A stretch of 64,000 nucleotides of DNA from GAS368 sp965227745 (GCA_965227745.1 OZ245769.1:744001-808000); one strand, 5' to 3'. Counted from the first letter of the stretch, positions 26,101 to 33,871 are shown. Notes: a model not told the origin generated them from the sequence alone. Program-made: numbers and translations.

Positions 26101-27005
26101 GCGAGGCCACTCTCGCGAGAAATCTGGCGTTCGAAACGTCCGTCGTTGGCGAGTACGATCAGCCCTTCGCTCTCGGTGCCGATGGCGATGGAGCCGTCAT
26201 TGAGGCGGAGCGCGGTCAGCAGCTGCGTGCGCGCGAAAATGGCGTCGGCTCCGGTGCGCCACGCTTCGAGCGCGCCATCGGGGCGCAGACGCAGGAGGCC
26301 GCGATTGGAAATGCCGACGAGGAGTTCGCGTGTGCCGGTCGCGCCGGCAATCACGAAACCGCCATTCGGTGCGGAGGCCAGGAGCGGGTCGCGGCTCAGC
26401 GGCTGCCAGGCGTCGCCGGAAAACTCATAAATGCCCTCGCCGCGACGATGCAAAATCAGGCGGTCGCCGGCGAGGCTGAGACGATTCCGAAACGTGCCGG
26501 TCAGCGGCCACGCGCGGAAGGATTGATCGGCCGGGTGGTAGCGCAGGATGTTTTTATCCGTCGCGAAAAACATGTCACCGCGCCAGGCGACGATATCGCG
26601 GACGGAGCCAAAGGGCTTGGCGTCGGCGGGCACTTTTTCGAGCAGCGAGCGATACTCGGGATCGGCGTTGGTGGGCCGCGGGACGACTCCGAGTTTTTCT
26701 TCGTCGCCGACGTAGATGTCGCCGCCCGGCCCCGGCGCGAGGGCGCGAGTATAAGTGAGGGGAATTTTAAGGATGCGCCATGTGCGTCCGTCGTACTCCA
26801 TCAGCGCGAGCTGGTTGCCCGCATAGTAGAGGCCCTCGGAGCTGATGAAGGGCGCGTGAAAAAGCGCGTGGGCCTTGTGGTCGAGGCGCCCGAAACTGCG
26901 CAGCAGAGGCAGGCCGCGTTCATCGTCGGCGGCGCGCAGCGGCCCGAGCAGTAAAGAGCCGAGCGCCACCCAGCCAAGCCAGCGAAGCAGGACGCGCGGG
27001 AGCAT
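23109..27005 (-). CDS. Hybrid sensor histidine kinase with two-component propeller, Y_Y_Y and receiver domains
   Basis: 1,298-residue inner-membrane sensor. Residues 1-25 are a signal peptide. Residues about 40-700 carry repeated propeller blades (for example DRDGGLWVSTNSGPARVNW, IYFATDRGVST), then a Y_Y_Y domain (about 705-775), one membrane helix (about 783-803), a coiled coil, HisKA with H844 in MSHELRTPLNGVIGY, a HATPase domain (VQDTGVGIAEAEL, GTGLGLAISHRFV), a receiver with the Asp in LVFLDLRMPGMDG (about 1137), and a 60-residue helical tail. This resembles the hybrid two-component systems that sense polysaccharide breakdown products in Bacteroidetes, but no carbohydrate genes are adjacent. 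Ends in a four-base overlap with the regulator. Confidence 0.94.
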   Translation of the reverse strand: MLPRVLLRWLGWVALGSLLLGPLRAADDERGLPLLRSFGRLDHKAHALFHAPFISSEGLYYAGNQLALMEYDGRTWRILKIPLTYTRALAPGPGGDIYVGDEEKLGVVPRPTNADPEYRSLLEKVPADAKPFGSVRDIVAWRGDMFFATDKNILRYHPADQSFRAWPLTGTFRNRLSLAGDRLILHRRGEGIYEFSGDAWQPLSRDPLLASAPNGGFVIAGATGTRELLVGISNRGLLRLRPDGALEAWRTGADAIFARTQLLTALRLNDGSIAIGTESEGLIVLANDGRFERQISRESGLAHPTVFALAEDRDGGLWVSTNSGPARVNWRSAATWFDHQHSGITDAAAADFTRHQGSFYYLSADGLYRLIPSEDPRRPAHFERDPRVGVQVRLTSLLSHPGGLLLASAAGLQRLSPAGIELLTAVPDGLKSLTASKTQPNRIYFATDRGVSTGIFNPDGTWKFEGEIAGVTGECEDVIEAADGTLWVSTVSRGVYRLTRAADAPDWQQPTIKLLSVSDGLPADHSLIFLWQTGFGLHFDTAKGLYSYDSATARFVADTALTAWEPRSMVLNPVAGGAPGELWTNGLLTDYKTKEVPYPLLRLRRLADGKIEPTPMPDEIHSLFAGSGARRIFWEPGVDGRGVVWGKGELGLVRVEVGRLVNRARAAAPLIRDISAEGKSVTLLPGGPVDLTLGYSPAPITITFASGRFQLPEFERFQTRLLGFNDQWTAPTRRNDVSFTNLERGPFVFEVRTVDPQGEPGPVTRFTLRVTPPWPRSNLAYALYGLVLARSVVGFVRWRLRRSERERARLEAIVAQRTAELGIAKEQAESANRAKSAFLANMSHELRTPLNGVIGYAQVLMKDRDLTAKNRERLRVVQTSGEHLLRMINEVLDFSKIEAGRMELHAAPFHLPQLIRDIAAAQSPRAEQKELEFIFDAAADLPELVIGDSLKLRQVLDNLLGNALKFTARGSVTLRVVAVANEASAAPGEWFEFSVQDTGVGIAEAELAALFQPFHQVVEGRPAEPGTGLGLAISHRFVSLMGGQLEVSSHRGVGSRFAFTIRLPVLAITADAPSDALKVVTGYEGARRRVLIVDDIAINRQVLRELLDPLGFILLEAASGEQALTLAATTTPDLVFLDLRMPGMDGLELAKRLRALPEGPRIKLIAMSASVLSFNRDDAFAAGCDDFLPKPFREADLLSRLSLALRLDWQTSGEAPAPASASRSPFAEPTRLSVEILDELLAIARRGEIIALRRRLAELRSPDGATDPLVDALDSLAKSYRMERIRERLEQARSTASP

Positions 27006-27054
27006 TCCTCACTAAGCCGAGCGGGGCATCGGGGAGTCAACGCCCCGCGATCCA

Positions 27055-27074
27055 CCTACGCATGTTTACGTAGG
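27055..27074. promoter_or_regulatory. Inverted repeat upstream of the hybrid kinase
   Basis: CCTACG and CGTAGG arms around an 8-base spacer, 50 bases upstream of the kinase ATG. Possible operator; the rest of 27006-27242 shows only GC-rich sequence with no gene. Confidence 0.3.
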
Positions 27075-27242
27075 AAGGGCGAAGGGCAGGAGCGGGTGTG
27101 CTCGATCACGAAGCGCGAAGACGAACTCGCTGATCATGACGCGCGAAGACGAATGTCCGCAGCGCGCGCCCGCGTGTTGCAGATTACGAACAGGGGAAGT
27201 CGCGCACCGGGCGGTGGGCTCGCCGTCAGGCGCGGTTGCCCG

Positions 27243-28142
27243 TCACGCGCCCGCGACCGCCAGAAACGCCGCCAGCGCGGGGTCGGGTGTGGTCGATTGG
27301 CGCCAGCCGAGGACGAGGCGGCTTTCGGGAGCGGGGCCTTTGAGGGAGCGAAACGTGACCTCGGCTGGGAGGTTTTGCGCCTCGGAGGGCGTCATGAAGG
27401 TCGCGCCGAGGCCGGCACGCACCAGGCCGATGCCGTTGGCGCGCGGCCAGACCTCCTCGGCGATACGCGGCGCGACGCCCGCGCTGGAAAACGCCGCGAG
27501 GATGCGATCGTAGAAGCCGGGGTTGTGGGTGCGCGGAAAGAGGACAAAGGGCGTATCGGCGAGATCGCGCAGGCGGAGGGTTTCGCGCTGGGCGAGCGGG
27601 TGGGCGGAAGGGAGCAGCACGCCGTTGTTTTCGCGGAGGAGGACGAGGGTGCGCACGCCGGGGGTGGGGGCGTCGGGATGGAAAAAACCGCACGAGATAT
27701 CGCCCTCACGCAGGGCAGCGAGTTGGGCGGACGTGGGGGATTCGGTGAGCTCAAGCCGAATCGCGGGGTGAAGCCGGTGGAATTCGCGGATGATCGGCGG
27801 CAAGACCGTAGCCATCGCGAGCCCCGTAAAGGCCACGCGCACATGGCCGACTTGGCCGCCGGCGAGGGCTTGGAGGTCGGTGGAGATCGCGGCGACGGAC
27901 CGGAGGATCGGCTCGATGCGCTCAAGCAGCAGCCGGCCGGCGGGGGTGACCTCGACGCCGCGCCGCGTGCGGAGCAGGAGTTGGGCGGAGAGGGCGGCTT
28001 CGAGTTGGGCAATCGCACGACTGAGAGCGGGTTGCGCGATGGCGAGGGTCTCGGCGGCTTTGCGAAAATGAAGCTGGCGGGCCACCTCCCGGTAATAAAC
28101 CAAGTGACGAAGCTCGAACGGGAACTGATACTCACGCGGCAT
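27243..28142 (-). CDS. LysR family transcriptional regulator
   Basis: 299-residue regulator. Residues 9-68 form the LysR helix-turn-helix (FRKAAETLAIAQPALSRAIAQLE, then LLLRTRRGVEVTPAG), residues about 95-295 the periplasmic-binding-like effector domain (VRVAFTGLAM). It is transcribed away from leuC; the starts are 188 bases apart, the usual arrangement for a LysR protein that controls its divergent neighbour. The effector might therefore be a leucine-pathway intermediate, but that is inference from position. The ATG at 28142 is used instead of the adjoining GTG at 28145. Confidence 0.92.
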   Translation of the reverse strand: MPREYQFPFELRHLVYYREVARQLHFRKAAETLAIAQPALSRAIAQLEAALSAQLLLRTRRGVEVTPAGRLLLERIEPILRSVAAISTDLQALAGGQVGHVRVAFTGLAMATVLPPIIREFHRLHPAIRLELTESPTSAQLAALREGDISCGFFHPDAPTPGVRTLVLLRENNGVLLPSAHPLAQRETLRLRDLADTPFVLFPRTHNPGFYDRILAAFSSAGVAPRIAEEVWPRANGIGLVRAGLGATFMTPSEAQNLPAEVTFRSLKGPAPESRLVLGWRQSTTPDPALAAFLAVAGA

Positions 28143-28181
28143 CACAGACAGCCAAATAAGTATTTCCCCGGCATGGCAAGA

Positions 28182-28205
28182 ATTGATAAGCTGTGTCTAA
28201 TCAAT
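28182..28205. promoter_or_regulatory. Candidate LysR operator between the LysR gene and leuC
   Basis: Perfect arms ATTGAT and ATCAAT separated by 12 bases, in an AT-rich patch of the divergent intergenic region. It contains a T-N11-A type core of LysR sites. Confidence 0.5.
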
Positions 28206-28222
28206 CCGAGGTCGGGGGCTTG

Positions 28223-28287
28223 GGGTCTCGGGTCTGGGGGCGTGAGCTTTTCACAGAAACAGCTTTCGTTTTTCAGGCCCGAGACCC
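28223..28287. repeat. Inverted repeat in the leuC leader
   Basis: GGGTCTCGGGTCTG (28223-28236) and CAGGCCCGAGACCC (28274-28287) pair at 13 of 14 positions around a 37-base loop. It lies 42 bases before leuC and could be a leader hairpin or another extragenic repeat. Confidence 0.45.
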
Positions 28288-28329
28288 TAAATCCCAAACC
28301 CTAAACTCTTCTCCTATTTTATAAACATC

Positions 28330-29745
28330 ATGCCCAAATCCCTTTTTGAAAAAGTGTGGGACGCACATGCCGTCCGTACCCTGGCCAATGGCCAGACTCA
28401 ACTCCTGATCGGCACCCACCTCATTCACGAGGTGACGAGTCCGCAGGCCTTTGGAATGCTCCGCGATCTCGGCCTGAAGGTTGCGATGCCGCACCGTACT
28501 TTCGCGACGGTCGATCATATCGTCCCCACCGACCAGTTTGCCGAGCCCTACAGCGACCCGCTCGCGCAGGCCATGATGGATGAGCTCCGTAAGAATTGCG
28601 CGACCACCGGCATCACGTTCTTCGACCGCGCCTCGGGTAAGCAGGGCATCGTCCACATTGTCGGACCCGAGCAGGGCATCACGCAGCCCGGTACGACGAT
28701 CGCCTGCGGCGACTCCCACACGAGCACGCACGGCGCCTTTGGCGCGATCGCCTTTGGCATCGGAACGACCCAAATCCGCGACGTCCTCGCCACGCAGACG
28801 ATGGCGCTCGGCAAGCTCAAGGTCCGCCGCATCGAGGTGAACGGGAAGCTGCGTCCCGGCGTTTACGCCAAGGATGTGATCCTCGACATCATCCGCCGCC
28901 TCGGCGTCAACGGTGGTACGGGCTACGCCTACGAGTACGCCGGTGAGGTCTTCGACCGTTTCACGATGGAAGAGCGCATGACCGTGTGCAATATGTCCAT
29001 CGAGGGCGGCGCGCGCGCCGGTTATGTCAATCCCGACGAGACCACTTTCGCCTACCTGAAGGGCCGTCCGTATTCGCCCAAGGCCGAGCAATGGGATGCC
29101 GCCGTCGCCAATTGGAAGAGCTTCGCGAGCGATCCCGGCTGCCATTACGACGACGTCGTTAAGATCAACGCCGCCGACATCGCGCCGACCGTCACGTGGG
29201 GCATCAATCCCGGCCAGGGCATCTCGATTGCGGAGAATATTCCCGATCCGACCAAGACCACCTCGGTTGACGAGAAAGCCTCCATCGAGGAGGCGCTGGC
29301 CTACATGAAGCTGAAGCCCGGCGCCCCCATCAAGGGCACCAAGATCAACGTCGCCTTCATCGGCTCGTGCACCAATGGCCGACTAAGCGATTTCCAAGAA
29401 GTCGCACGCTACATGAAGGGCAAGAAAGTCGCCCCCGGCATCAAGGCCATCGCTGTTCCTGGTTCGCAGATCGTCGATCTCCAGTGCAAGAAACTCGGGC
29501 TCGACAAGATCCTCGCTGAGTCCGGTTTCGAGTGGCGCGAGGCCGGTTGCTCGATGTGCCTCGCGATGAATCCCGACAAGCTCATCGGCGACCAGCTCTG
29601 CGCGAGCTCTTCGAACCGCAACTTCAAGGGCCGCCAAGGCTCGCCCACGGGCCGCACGCTGCTGATGAGCCCCGTCATGGTCGCCGCCGCCGCTGTCACC
29701 GGCGCGGTCGCCGATGCCCGCGAGGTCTTCGCGGTGAACAACTAA
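28330..29745 (+). CDS. leuC: 3-isopropylmalate dehydratase large subunit
   Basis: 471-residue subunit carrying the 4Fe-4S cluster of isopropylmalate isomerase, second step of leucine synthesis. The cluster ligands are visible in FIGSCTNGR (about C346) and AGCSMC (about C406, C409). TIACGDSHTSTHGAFG and FGIGTTQ are the aconitase-family substrate motifs. Length is normal for the bacterial type. The start ATG follows attttataaacatc, with no Shine-Dalgarno sequence. leuD follows after 23 bases, so the two subunits are co-transcribed. Confidence 0.97.
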   Translation: MPKSLFEKVWDAHAVRTLANGQTQLLIGTHLIHEVTSPQAFGMLRDLGLKVAMPHRTFATVDHIVPTDQFAEPYSDPLAQAMMDELRKNCATTGITFFDRASGKQGIVHIVGPEQGITQPGTTIACGDSHTSTHGAFGAIAFGIGTTQIRDVLATQTMALGKLKVRRIEVNGKLRPGVYAKDVILDIIRRLGVNGGTGYAYEYAGEVFDRFTMEERMTVCNMSIEGGARAGYVNPDETTFAYLKGRPYSPKAEQWDAAVANWKSFASDPGCHYDDVVKINAADIAPTVTWGINPGQGISIAENIPDPTKTTSVDEKASIEEALAYMKLKPGAPIKGTKINVAFIGSCTNGRLSDFQEVARYMKGKKVAPGIKAIAVPGSQIVDLQCKKLGLDKILAESGFEWREAGCSMCLAMNPDKLIGDQLCASSSNRNFKGRQGSPTGRTLLMSPVMVAAAAVTGAVADAREVFAVNN

Positions 29746-29768
29746 ACCACCCTTAACTTCCTTTTAAA

Positions 29769-30371
29769 ATGGCTCTCGCCAAAATCACTTCCATCACCGG
29801 CCGCGCCGTCTGCGTGCCCGGCAACGATATCGATACCGACCGCATCATCCCCGCGCGCTTTATGAAGTGTGTGACGTTTGATGGCCTCGGCGAATTCCTC
29901 TTCTACGACGTACGCAAGAACGCCGACGGCACGGACAAGCCGCATCCGCTGAACGACCCGAAGTTCAAAGGCGCGACGATCCTGCTCTCCGGCGCCAATT
30001 TCGGCTGCGGCTCCTCCCGTGAGCATGCGCCGCAAGCGATTCAGAAGTACGGCTTCAAGGCCGTGGTCGCGGAGAACTTCGCCGAAATTTTCTTCGGCAA
30101 CTGCACGACCCTCGGCATCCCCTGCGCGACCGCCAGCCGCGAGGACATCGCTAAGATCGCCGCCGCCGTGGAAAAAAATCCCGCCACCGAAGTCGTCGTG
30201 GACGTCGACAAGCAGGAGATTCGCTTTAGCGGCCAAACGATCCCGGCGAAGGTTCGCCCGGCTGACCGCGACGGTCTGATCAATGGCCGGTGGGACTCCA
30301 TCGGCGAACTGCTCGACGGTCTTCCTGCCGTGAAGACCACGTCGGCCAAGCTTCCGTACATGGCGGCCTAA
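29769..30371 (+). CDS. leuD: 3-isopropylmalate dehydratase small subunit
   Basis: 200-residue swivel domain partner of LeuC. PGNDIDTDRIIPARFMK (residues about 17-33) and GANFGCGSSREHAPQAI are the family hallmarks, followed by VVAENFAEIFFGN. Full length. It uses an A/T-rich upstream stretch (ccttttaaa) directly before the ATG rather than a Shine-Dalgarno sequence. No leuA or leuB follows; the next feature is a REP-like hairpin. Confidence 0.97.
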   Translation: MALAKITSITGRAVCVPGNDIDTDRIIPARFMKCVTFDGLGEFLFYDVRKNADGTDKPHPLNDPKFKGATILLSGANFGCGSSREHAPQAIQKYGFKAVVAENFAEIFFGNCTTLGIPCATASREDIAKIAAAVEKNPATEVVVDVDKQEIRFSGQTIPAKVRPADRDGLINGRWDSIGELLDGLPAVKTTSAKLPYMAA

Positions 30372-30393
30372 TTTCGCCCTGGAAAGGTCTAGG

Positions 30394-30473
30394 GGTAGGA
30401 GCCTGCTTGCAGGCGATGGGATATGTCGTGCTCAGTCACCCCATCGCCTATCGCCTGCGAGCAGGCTCCTACC
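30394..30473. repeat. REP-like inverted repeat (GTAGGAGCCTGC type)
   Basis: 24-base arms beginning ggtaggagcctgcttgcagg (30394-30417) and ending cgagcaggctcctacc (30450-30473) differ at a single position, around a 32-base loop. Similar in style to the element at 11281-11352 but a different sequence. It may also end the leuCD transcript. Confidence 0.65.
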
Positions 30474-30590
30474 TCAAGGTTTGGGTAGGGATGTAAGCCC
30501 AGCTCCGTAGTTCTGCCCTCGCGCGCCGGGCCATATTTTTCGAACTTTTGCTCGGCGAGGGCGTCAGATCGAGCCACTCTCATTTCAACT

Positions 30591-31202
30591 ATGTTTTTTG
30601 CCGCAATCGACGTCATGCGTATCCTCCGGGAAACCGGCTGGTGGCTGGGGATACCCATGCTGACCTGTTTCACGATCGCTGTTTTTGTGATCATCGAGCG
30701 CATGTACGCCTTGCGCCAGTCGGCCGTAGTGCCAGAGCACCTCGCCGAGGGCGTGATCGAGGGGAAAGTCACCGCTGGAGATCACCGCTCTACGCTGGGC
30801 CGCATTATCGCCTTTGCCTCAAGTCACGTGGGCGATACCGACGCGACCAAGGCCTATGCCCGCCTCGAAGTCTCCAAGCTGGAGCGCGGTGTGAGCTTCC
30901 TTGATACGATCTACGCCGCCGCTCCGCTCCTTGGCCTGATCGGTACGGTGTCCGGTTTGCTCCAAGCCTTCTCCGTCGTCGATCCTGAGACCCGCATGCC
31001 TGATCCGGTGAAGTTTACCGAGAGCGTCGGATACGCTCTCTCGGCGACGGTCCTCGGCCTGTGCGTGGCGCTCGTCGCTCTGATCGGTGGTGGCTACCTG
31101 CAGCGCGTGATTGATAAGCGCGCGGCCCACCTCGATCTCCTGCTCGAGCGCGTACTCGCCCGTCGCGATGCGCCTGCTCCCTCCACGTCCGGACGCGGTT
31201 GA
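30591..31202 (+). CDS. MotA/TolQ/ExbB proton channel family protein
   Basis: 203-residue inner-membrane protein. Three hydrophobic segments: about 15-37 (WWLGIPMLTCFTIAVFVIIE), 103-125 (FLDTIYAAAPLLGLIGTVSGLL) and 143-170 (SVGYALSATVLGLCVALVALI). AAPLLGLIGTVSG is the family signature of proton-driven motor stators. It is 3 bases from exbD, so the two make one channel. No tonB or tolA is near, so whether it serves TonB-type uptake or Tol-type envelope maintenance cannot be said. Confidence 0.92.
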   Translation: MFFAAIDVMRILRETGWWLGIPMLTCFTIAVFVIIERMYALRQSAVVPEHLAEGVIEGKVTAGDHRSTLGRIIAFASSHVGDTDATKAYARLEVSKLERGVSFLDTIYAAAPLLGLIGTVSGLLQAFSVVDPETRMPDPVKFTESVGYALSATVLGLCVALVALIGGGYLQRVIDKRAAHLDLLLERVLARRDAPAPSTSGRG

Positions 31203-31205
31203 GCC

Positions 31206-31619
31206 ATGAGTCTTCTGCAACGCCGCGCCCGCAAGCGCCCCGAGCTGCCCCTCGTGCCGCTCATCGACGTGCTCGTGATGCTCGTGCTCTTCGCCTACGT
31301 CACGATGCAGGCGCGGTCGAACTCCACGCTCAATATCACGCTTCCCAAGGTCGAGACTGCGGGCAAAAACGAGTTTCGCGGCACGGTGACTATCAGCATC
31401 GACAAGGACGGCTCCATTTCCTTTTCGACCACGCCGACCAATAATCACGTCGTTTCCGACGACGAGCTCCTCGCCCTGCTCAAACAGGTCAAAGAGATCA
31501 ATCGCGACATCCCCGTTCTCATCAAAGCCGACGAAACCACGCAGCTCAAGAAGCTCGCTTTCGTGATGGATGCTTGTCGCCGCGAGGGTCTGAACTCCTT
31601 CGCGTTGGAGAGCCGATAA
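31206..31619 (+). CDS. ExbD/TolR family biopolymer transport protein
   Basis: 137-residue partner of the preceding channel protein. A short basic N-terminus (LQRRARKRPELPLVP) precedes a single membrane helix LIDVLVMLVLFAYVTM, which carries the conserved Asp used in proton transfer. The periplasmic domain has VTISIDKDGSISFS and PVLIKADETTQLKKLAFVMDACR, typical of ExbD/TolR. Length is usual. A terminator follows at once. Confidence 0.92.
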   Translation: MSLLQRRARKRPELPLVPLIDVLVMLVLFAYVTMQARSNSTLNITLPKVETAGKNEFRGTVTISIDKDGSISFSTTPTNNHVVSDDELLALLKQVKEINRDIPVLIKADETTQLKKLAFVMDACRREGLNSFALESR

Positions 31620-31647
31620 GCTCGATGAGCGTGGGGTAGGTAGGGTA

Positions 31648-31673
31648 GCTCCGGTCTCTGACCGGAGCCTTTT
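31648..31673 (+). terminator. Terminator of exbB-exbD
   Basis: GCTCCGGT / ACCGGAGC stem with a 5-base loop and a CTTTT tail. The remaining spacer to 31817 has no gene. Confidence 0.75.
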
Positions 31674-31817
31674 GATCGTCGCGTGCGCCACGATTTGCGG
31701 ACGCGCTCTCGCTAGCGACGCGAATAGTGCTGAAAGCTAATCGTGAGCCTTGATGAGCCGGTCAGATACCGCGCTACCCCTGTTACCTCTGCTGCTCTGC
31801 GCAGCCTGCTGAACCCC

Positions 31818-32579
31818 CTATTTCCCCGTCCGCCGATACACATCGCGATAATACGTGATCGTATCCGGATTCGAGACGTCGATCACGCCGCTTTCCGTGG
31901 TCAGGAGGCACAGGCGTTTTTCGTGGCGACCGAGCTTAAACGTATCCGTGTTGTTCACGTGGCCGTCTTTGAGCCCGAGTTCGAAGAATCGAATGCGTCC
32001 ATCGGCCGTGATCGTAATCACGCGGTCACCGGGCAGGCTTCCGGTCGCGAAACTCCCGATCATCTCGCGCTCGCGGGCGGTGATTTCGGCTGGATCAGTG
32101 AGGAGTACAACGGCGGGCGGCTCGTTGACGCTCACCGTGTAGAAAACGGAATAGAGCGTGTAGCCATTGAGCGCGAGGCCCGCGAGGAGGATGGCGAAAG
32201 CGATCCCGTAGTGCGGTGCGGGCTTGGGCGCGGGGGTTTCGGCGGCCGCTTCGGTGAATCCAAAGGGTGGCGTCGTGAGTTGGCGGTCGAGTTGGGCGAC
32301 GATTTCCGCGGCGGAGAGTTCGCTGTAGGGCTCGGTGGTGTCGCGAGCATTGTAGAGCAGCAGTTTTCCCTGGCCGGTACGGATGATAAATTTCCCCGCT
32401 GCCGCGCTGACGAGCAGGTGAGGGTCGGCTTCGTTATTCTGGGCCGGATCGATCTGGCGAAACCGCTCCAGGAGCGCGGTAAACTCATCCGTGGACAAAA
32501 TCCCCAGCTCGGCCTGGCCGAGGTCGGCCTCGGCGTAAGAGGTGTCGGAGGCGAGATTAACGGTGCTGACGGTGAACAT
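31818..32579 (-). CDS. Membrane-anchored protein of unknown function
   Basis: 253 residues. A soluble N-terminal region (about 1-115) with a predicted beta-rich part (HLLVSAAAGKFIIRTGQGKLLLYNARDT) is followed by one membrane helix (about 127-148, IAFAILLAGLALNGYTLYSV) and a C-terminal region (about 150-253) containing repeated strand patterns (DRVITITADGRIRFFEL). No family is recognised. It starts 11 bases after the pseudopilin gene and probably shares its transcript, suggesting a role with a pilin-like or secretion apparatus. Confidence 0.7.
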   Translation of the reverse strand: MFTVSTVNLASDTSYAEADLGQAELGILSTDEFTALLERFRQIDPAQNNEADPHLLVSAAAGKFIIRTGQGKLLLYNARDTTEPYSELSAAEIVAQLDRQLTTPPFGFTEAAAETPAPKPAPHYGIAFAILLAGLALNGYTLYSVFYTVSVNEPPAVVLLTDPAEITAREREMIGSFATGSLPGDRVITITADGRIRFFELGLKDGHVNNTDTFKLGRHEKRLCLLTTESGVIDVSNPDTITYYRDVYRRTGK

Positions 32580-32590
32580 GGGGGCGCGCG

Positions 32591-33121
32591 TTAGTGTTCG
32601 AGCACGTAGACCGGATAGTTGCGGTAGCCGAGCCGGAGATTGCCGGTCTCGATGTTACCGTCGTCGATCTTGCGATCGAGGTCGGTGAGTTGCAGCAGGT
32701 CGGAGGAGACTTTGGTCGTGCCCGAGGTGCTGATGACGATGGCGGCGCGGTAGCGCTCGCCCGATTGCACGGCGTTGGGCGCCCACGTGTAGAGTCCGCC
32801 GATGGGCGTGGGATTCTGCCAGTTGGTCGTGCGCAAGTACGGCTCCATCCCTGGCGGGATGACGCCCGGCTCGCCCGTCCCCTCGGGCCAGTCGCCTTTT
32901 TCCTGGGCATAGGTTTGAAAGGCAGTGGAAAAGACCCGCAGGTCATTTACGACCGCCGTGGAGCGAGATTCGAGGTTCACCTTTTTGATCGCCGGCACGG
33001 CGAGCGCCGCGATCACACTGATTATAAACACCACCACCGAGAGCTCCAGCAACGAGAAACCGGCCTCGCTCTGGAAGCGTCGGCGGGGCTTGCGCGCAAA
33101 GCTGGGGCGGGTGGGCGTCAA
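32591..33121 (-). CDS. Prepilin-like protein (pseudopilin)
   Basis: 176-residue protein with a 21-residue basic leader ending in Gly, then FSLLELSVVVFIISVIAALAVP, the class III signal cut by prepilin peptidase; Glu at +5 is present. The globular domain is small, Trp-rich (GDWPEGTGEPG, LRTTNWQNPTPIGGLYTW) and resembles type II secretion GspG/GspH-like pseudopilins only in general layout. Overlaps no other gene; upstream is a membrane-protein gene 37 bases away. Which machine assembles it is not shown. Confidence 0.85.
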   Translation of the reverse strand: MTPTRPSFARKPRRRFQSEAGFSLLELSVVVFIISVIAALAVPAIKKVNLESRSTAVVNDLRVFSTAFQTYAQEKGDWPEGTGEPGVIPPGMEPYLRTTNWQNPTPIGGLYTWAPNAVQSGERYRAAIVISTSGTTKVSSDLLQLTDLDRKIDDGNIETGNLRLGYRNYPVYVLEH

Positions 33122-33158
33122 CGGTATGTCGTTAAGGATGCACGGGATGCCGCGGCGT

Positions 33159-33737
33159 TCAAGCCGAGGCTGAGGGACGCGCGAGCCGCACGAAGATCAC
33201 GATGTGGGTCGCGATGATGAGTGGCACGAGAAAGGTCGGCAGCAGACTCAGGGGCAGCACCGTGAGTGCCCGCATCTGCAGGGGGTTCGCGAGGTTGAGC
33301 CGAAACGCCGTCATCACCACCAGCGCGATATCGACGAAGCCGATGATATTCCACAGCCGGATGTAGCGGAGCCGAGATGCGTCCGTGAAGGGCACTAGCG
33401 CCACGACGAGGGCGAGGGTCGCCACCACGATATCACCGATGCCACCCGGCACGGCGAAATCGTAGGGCAGAAACCCGCGTTGGTAGAGCACGAGAAAGTA
33501 GATGCCCACAAAGCGCGTAACGTGGAGCAGCACCAGTGTACGCAGTTCCAGCGAGTCGACCCATGCGCGGACCGCCGCAATGCGAAAGTACAGCCAGACC
33601 AGCATGGCGCTCAATGCCGCGAGGATCGCCGGGATCGCGAGCGGGTGGAGCCGCTGCAACATAAGACGCTGGCCGACGATCAGCGCAGCACCGAGCCAAA
33701 GCCAGAAGATGAGACGAACGACGATGGCGGAAGACAT
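33159..33737 (-). CDS. Polytopic membrane protein, unknown function
   Basis: 192 residues with about six membrane helices, starting SAIVVRLIFWLWLGAALIVG and including LPYDFAVPGGIGDIVVATLALVVALVPF and LSLLPTFLVPLIIATHIVIFVRL. Few charged residues lie in the helices apart from short loops. No known family could be assigned from sequence. It is the first gene of a probable three-gene minus-strand unit with the pseudopilin and the membrane-anchored protein. Confidence 0.7.
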   Translation of the reverse strand: MSSAIVVRLIFWLWLGAALIVGQRLMLQRLHPLAIPAILAALSAMLVWLYFRIAAVRAWVDSLELRTLVLLHVTRFVGIYFLVLYQRGFLPYDFAVPGGIGDIVVATLALVVALVPFTDASRLRYIRLWNIIGFVDIALVVMTAFRLNLANPLQMRALTVLPLSLLPTFLVPLIIATHIVIFVRLARPSASA

Positions 33738-33871
33738 GCGAGGGACCGACGAGCTAGAGGCATCACGCCCACGACGGCGAGAGCGGACTGTGTGGCGATT
33801 CGAGTAGTACGCTTTCTATTTCGGGCCGAAAGTGGAATCCGCTGCCGCGATGAGCCTCGAACTACGAACGC

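Noticed and set aside
27096..28304. A 402-codon plus frame across the LysR gene
   Set aside because: Shadow of a clear LysR gene on the minus strand.
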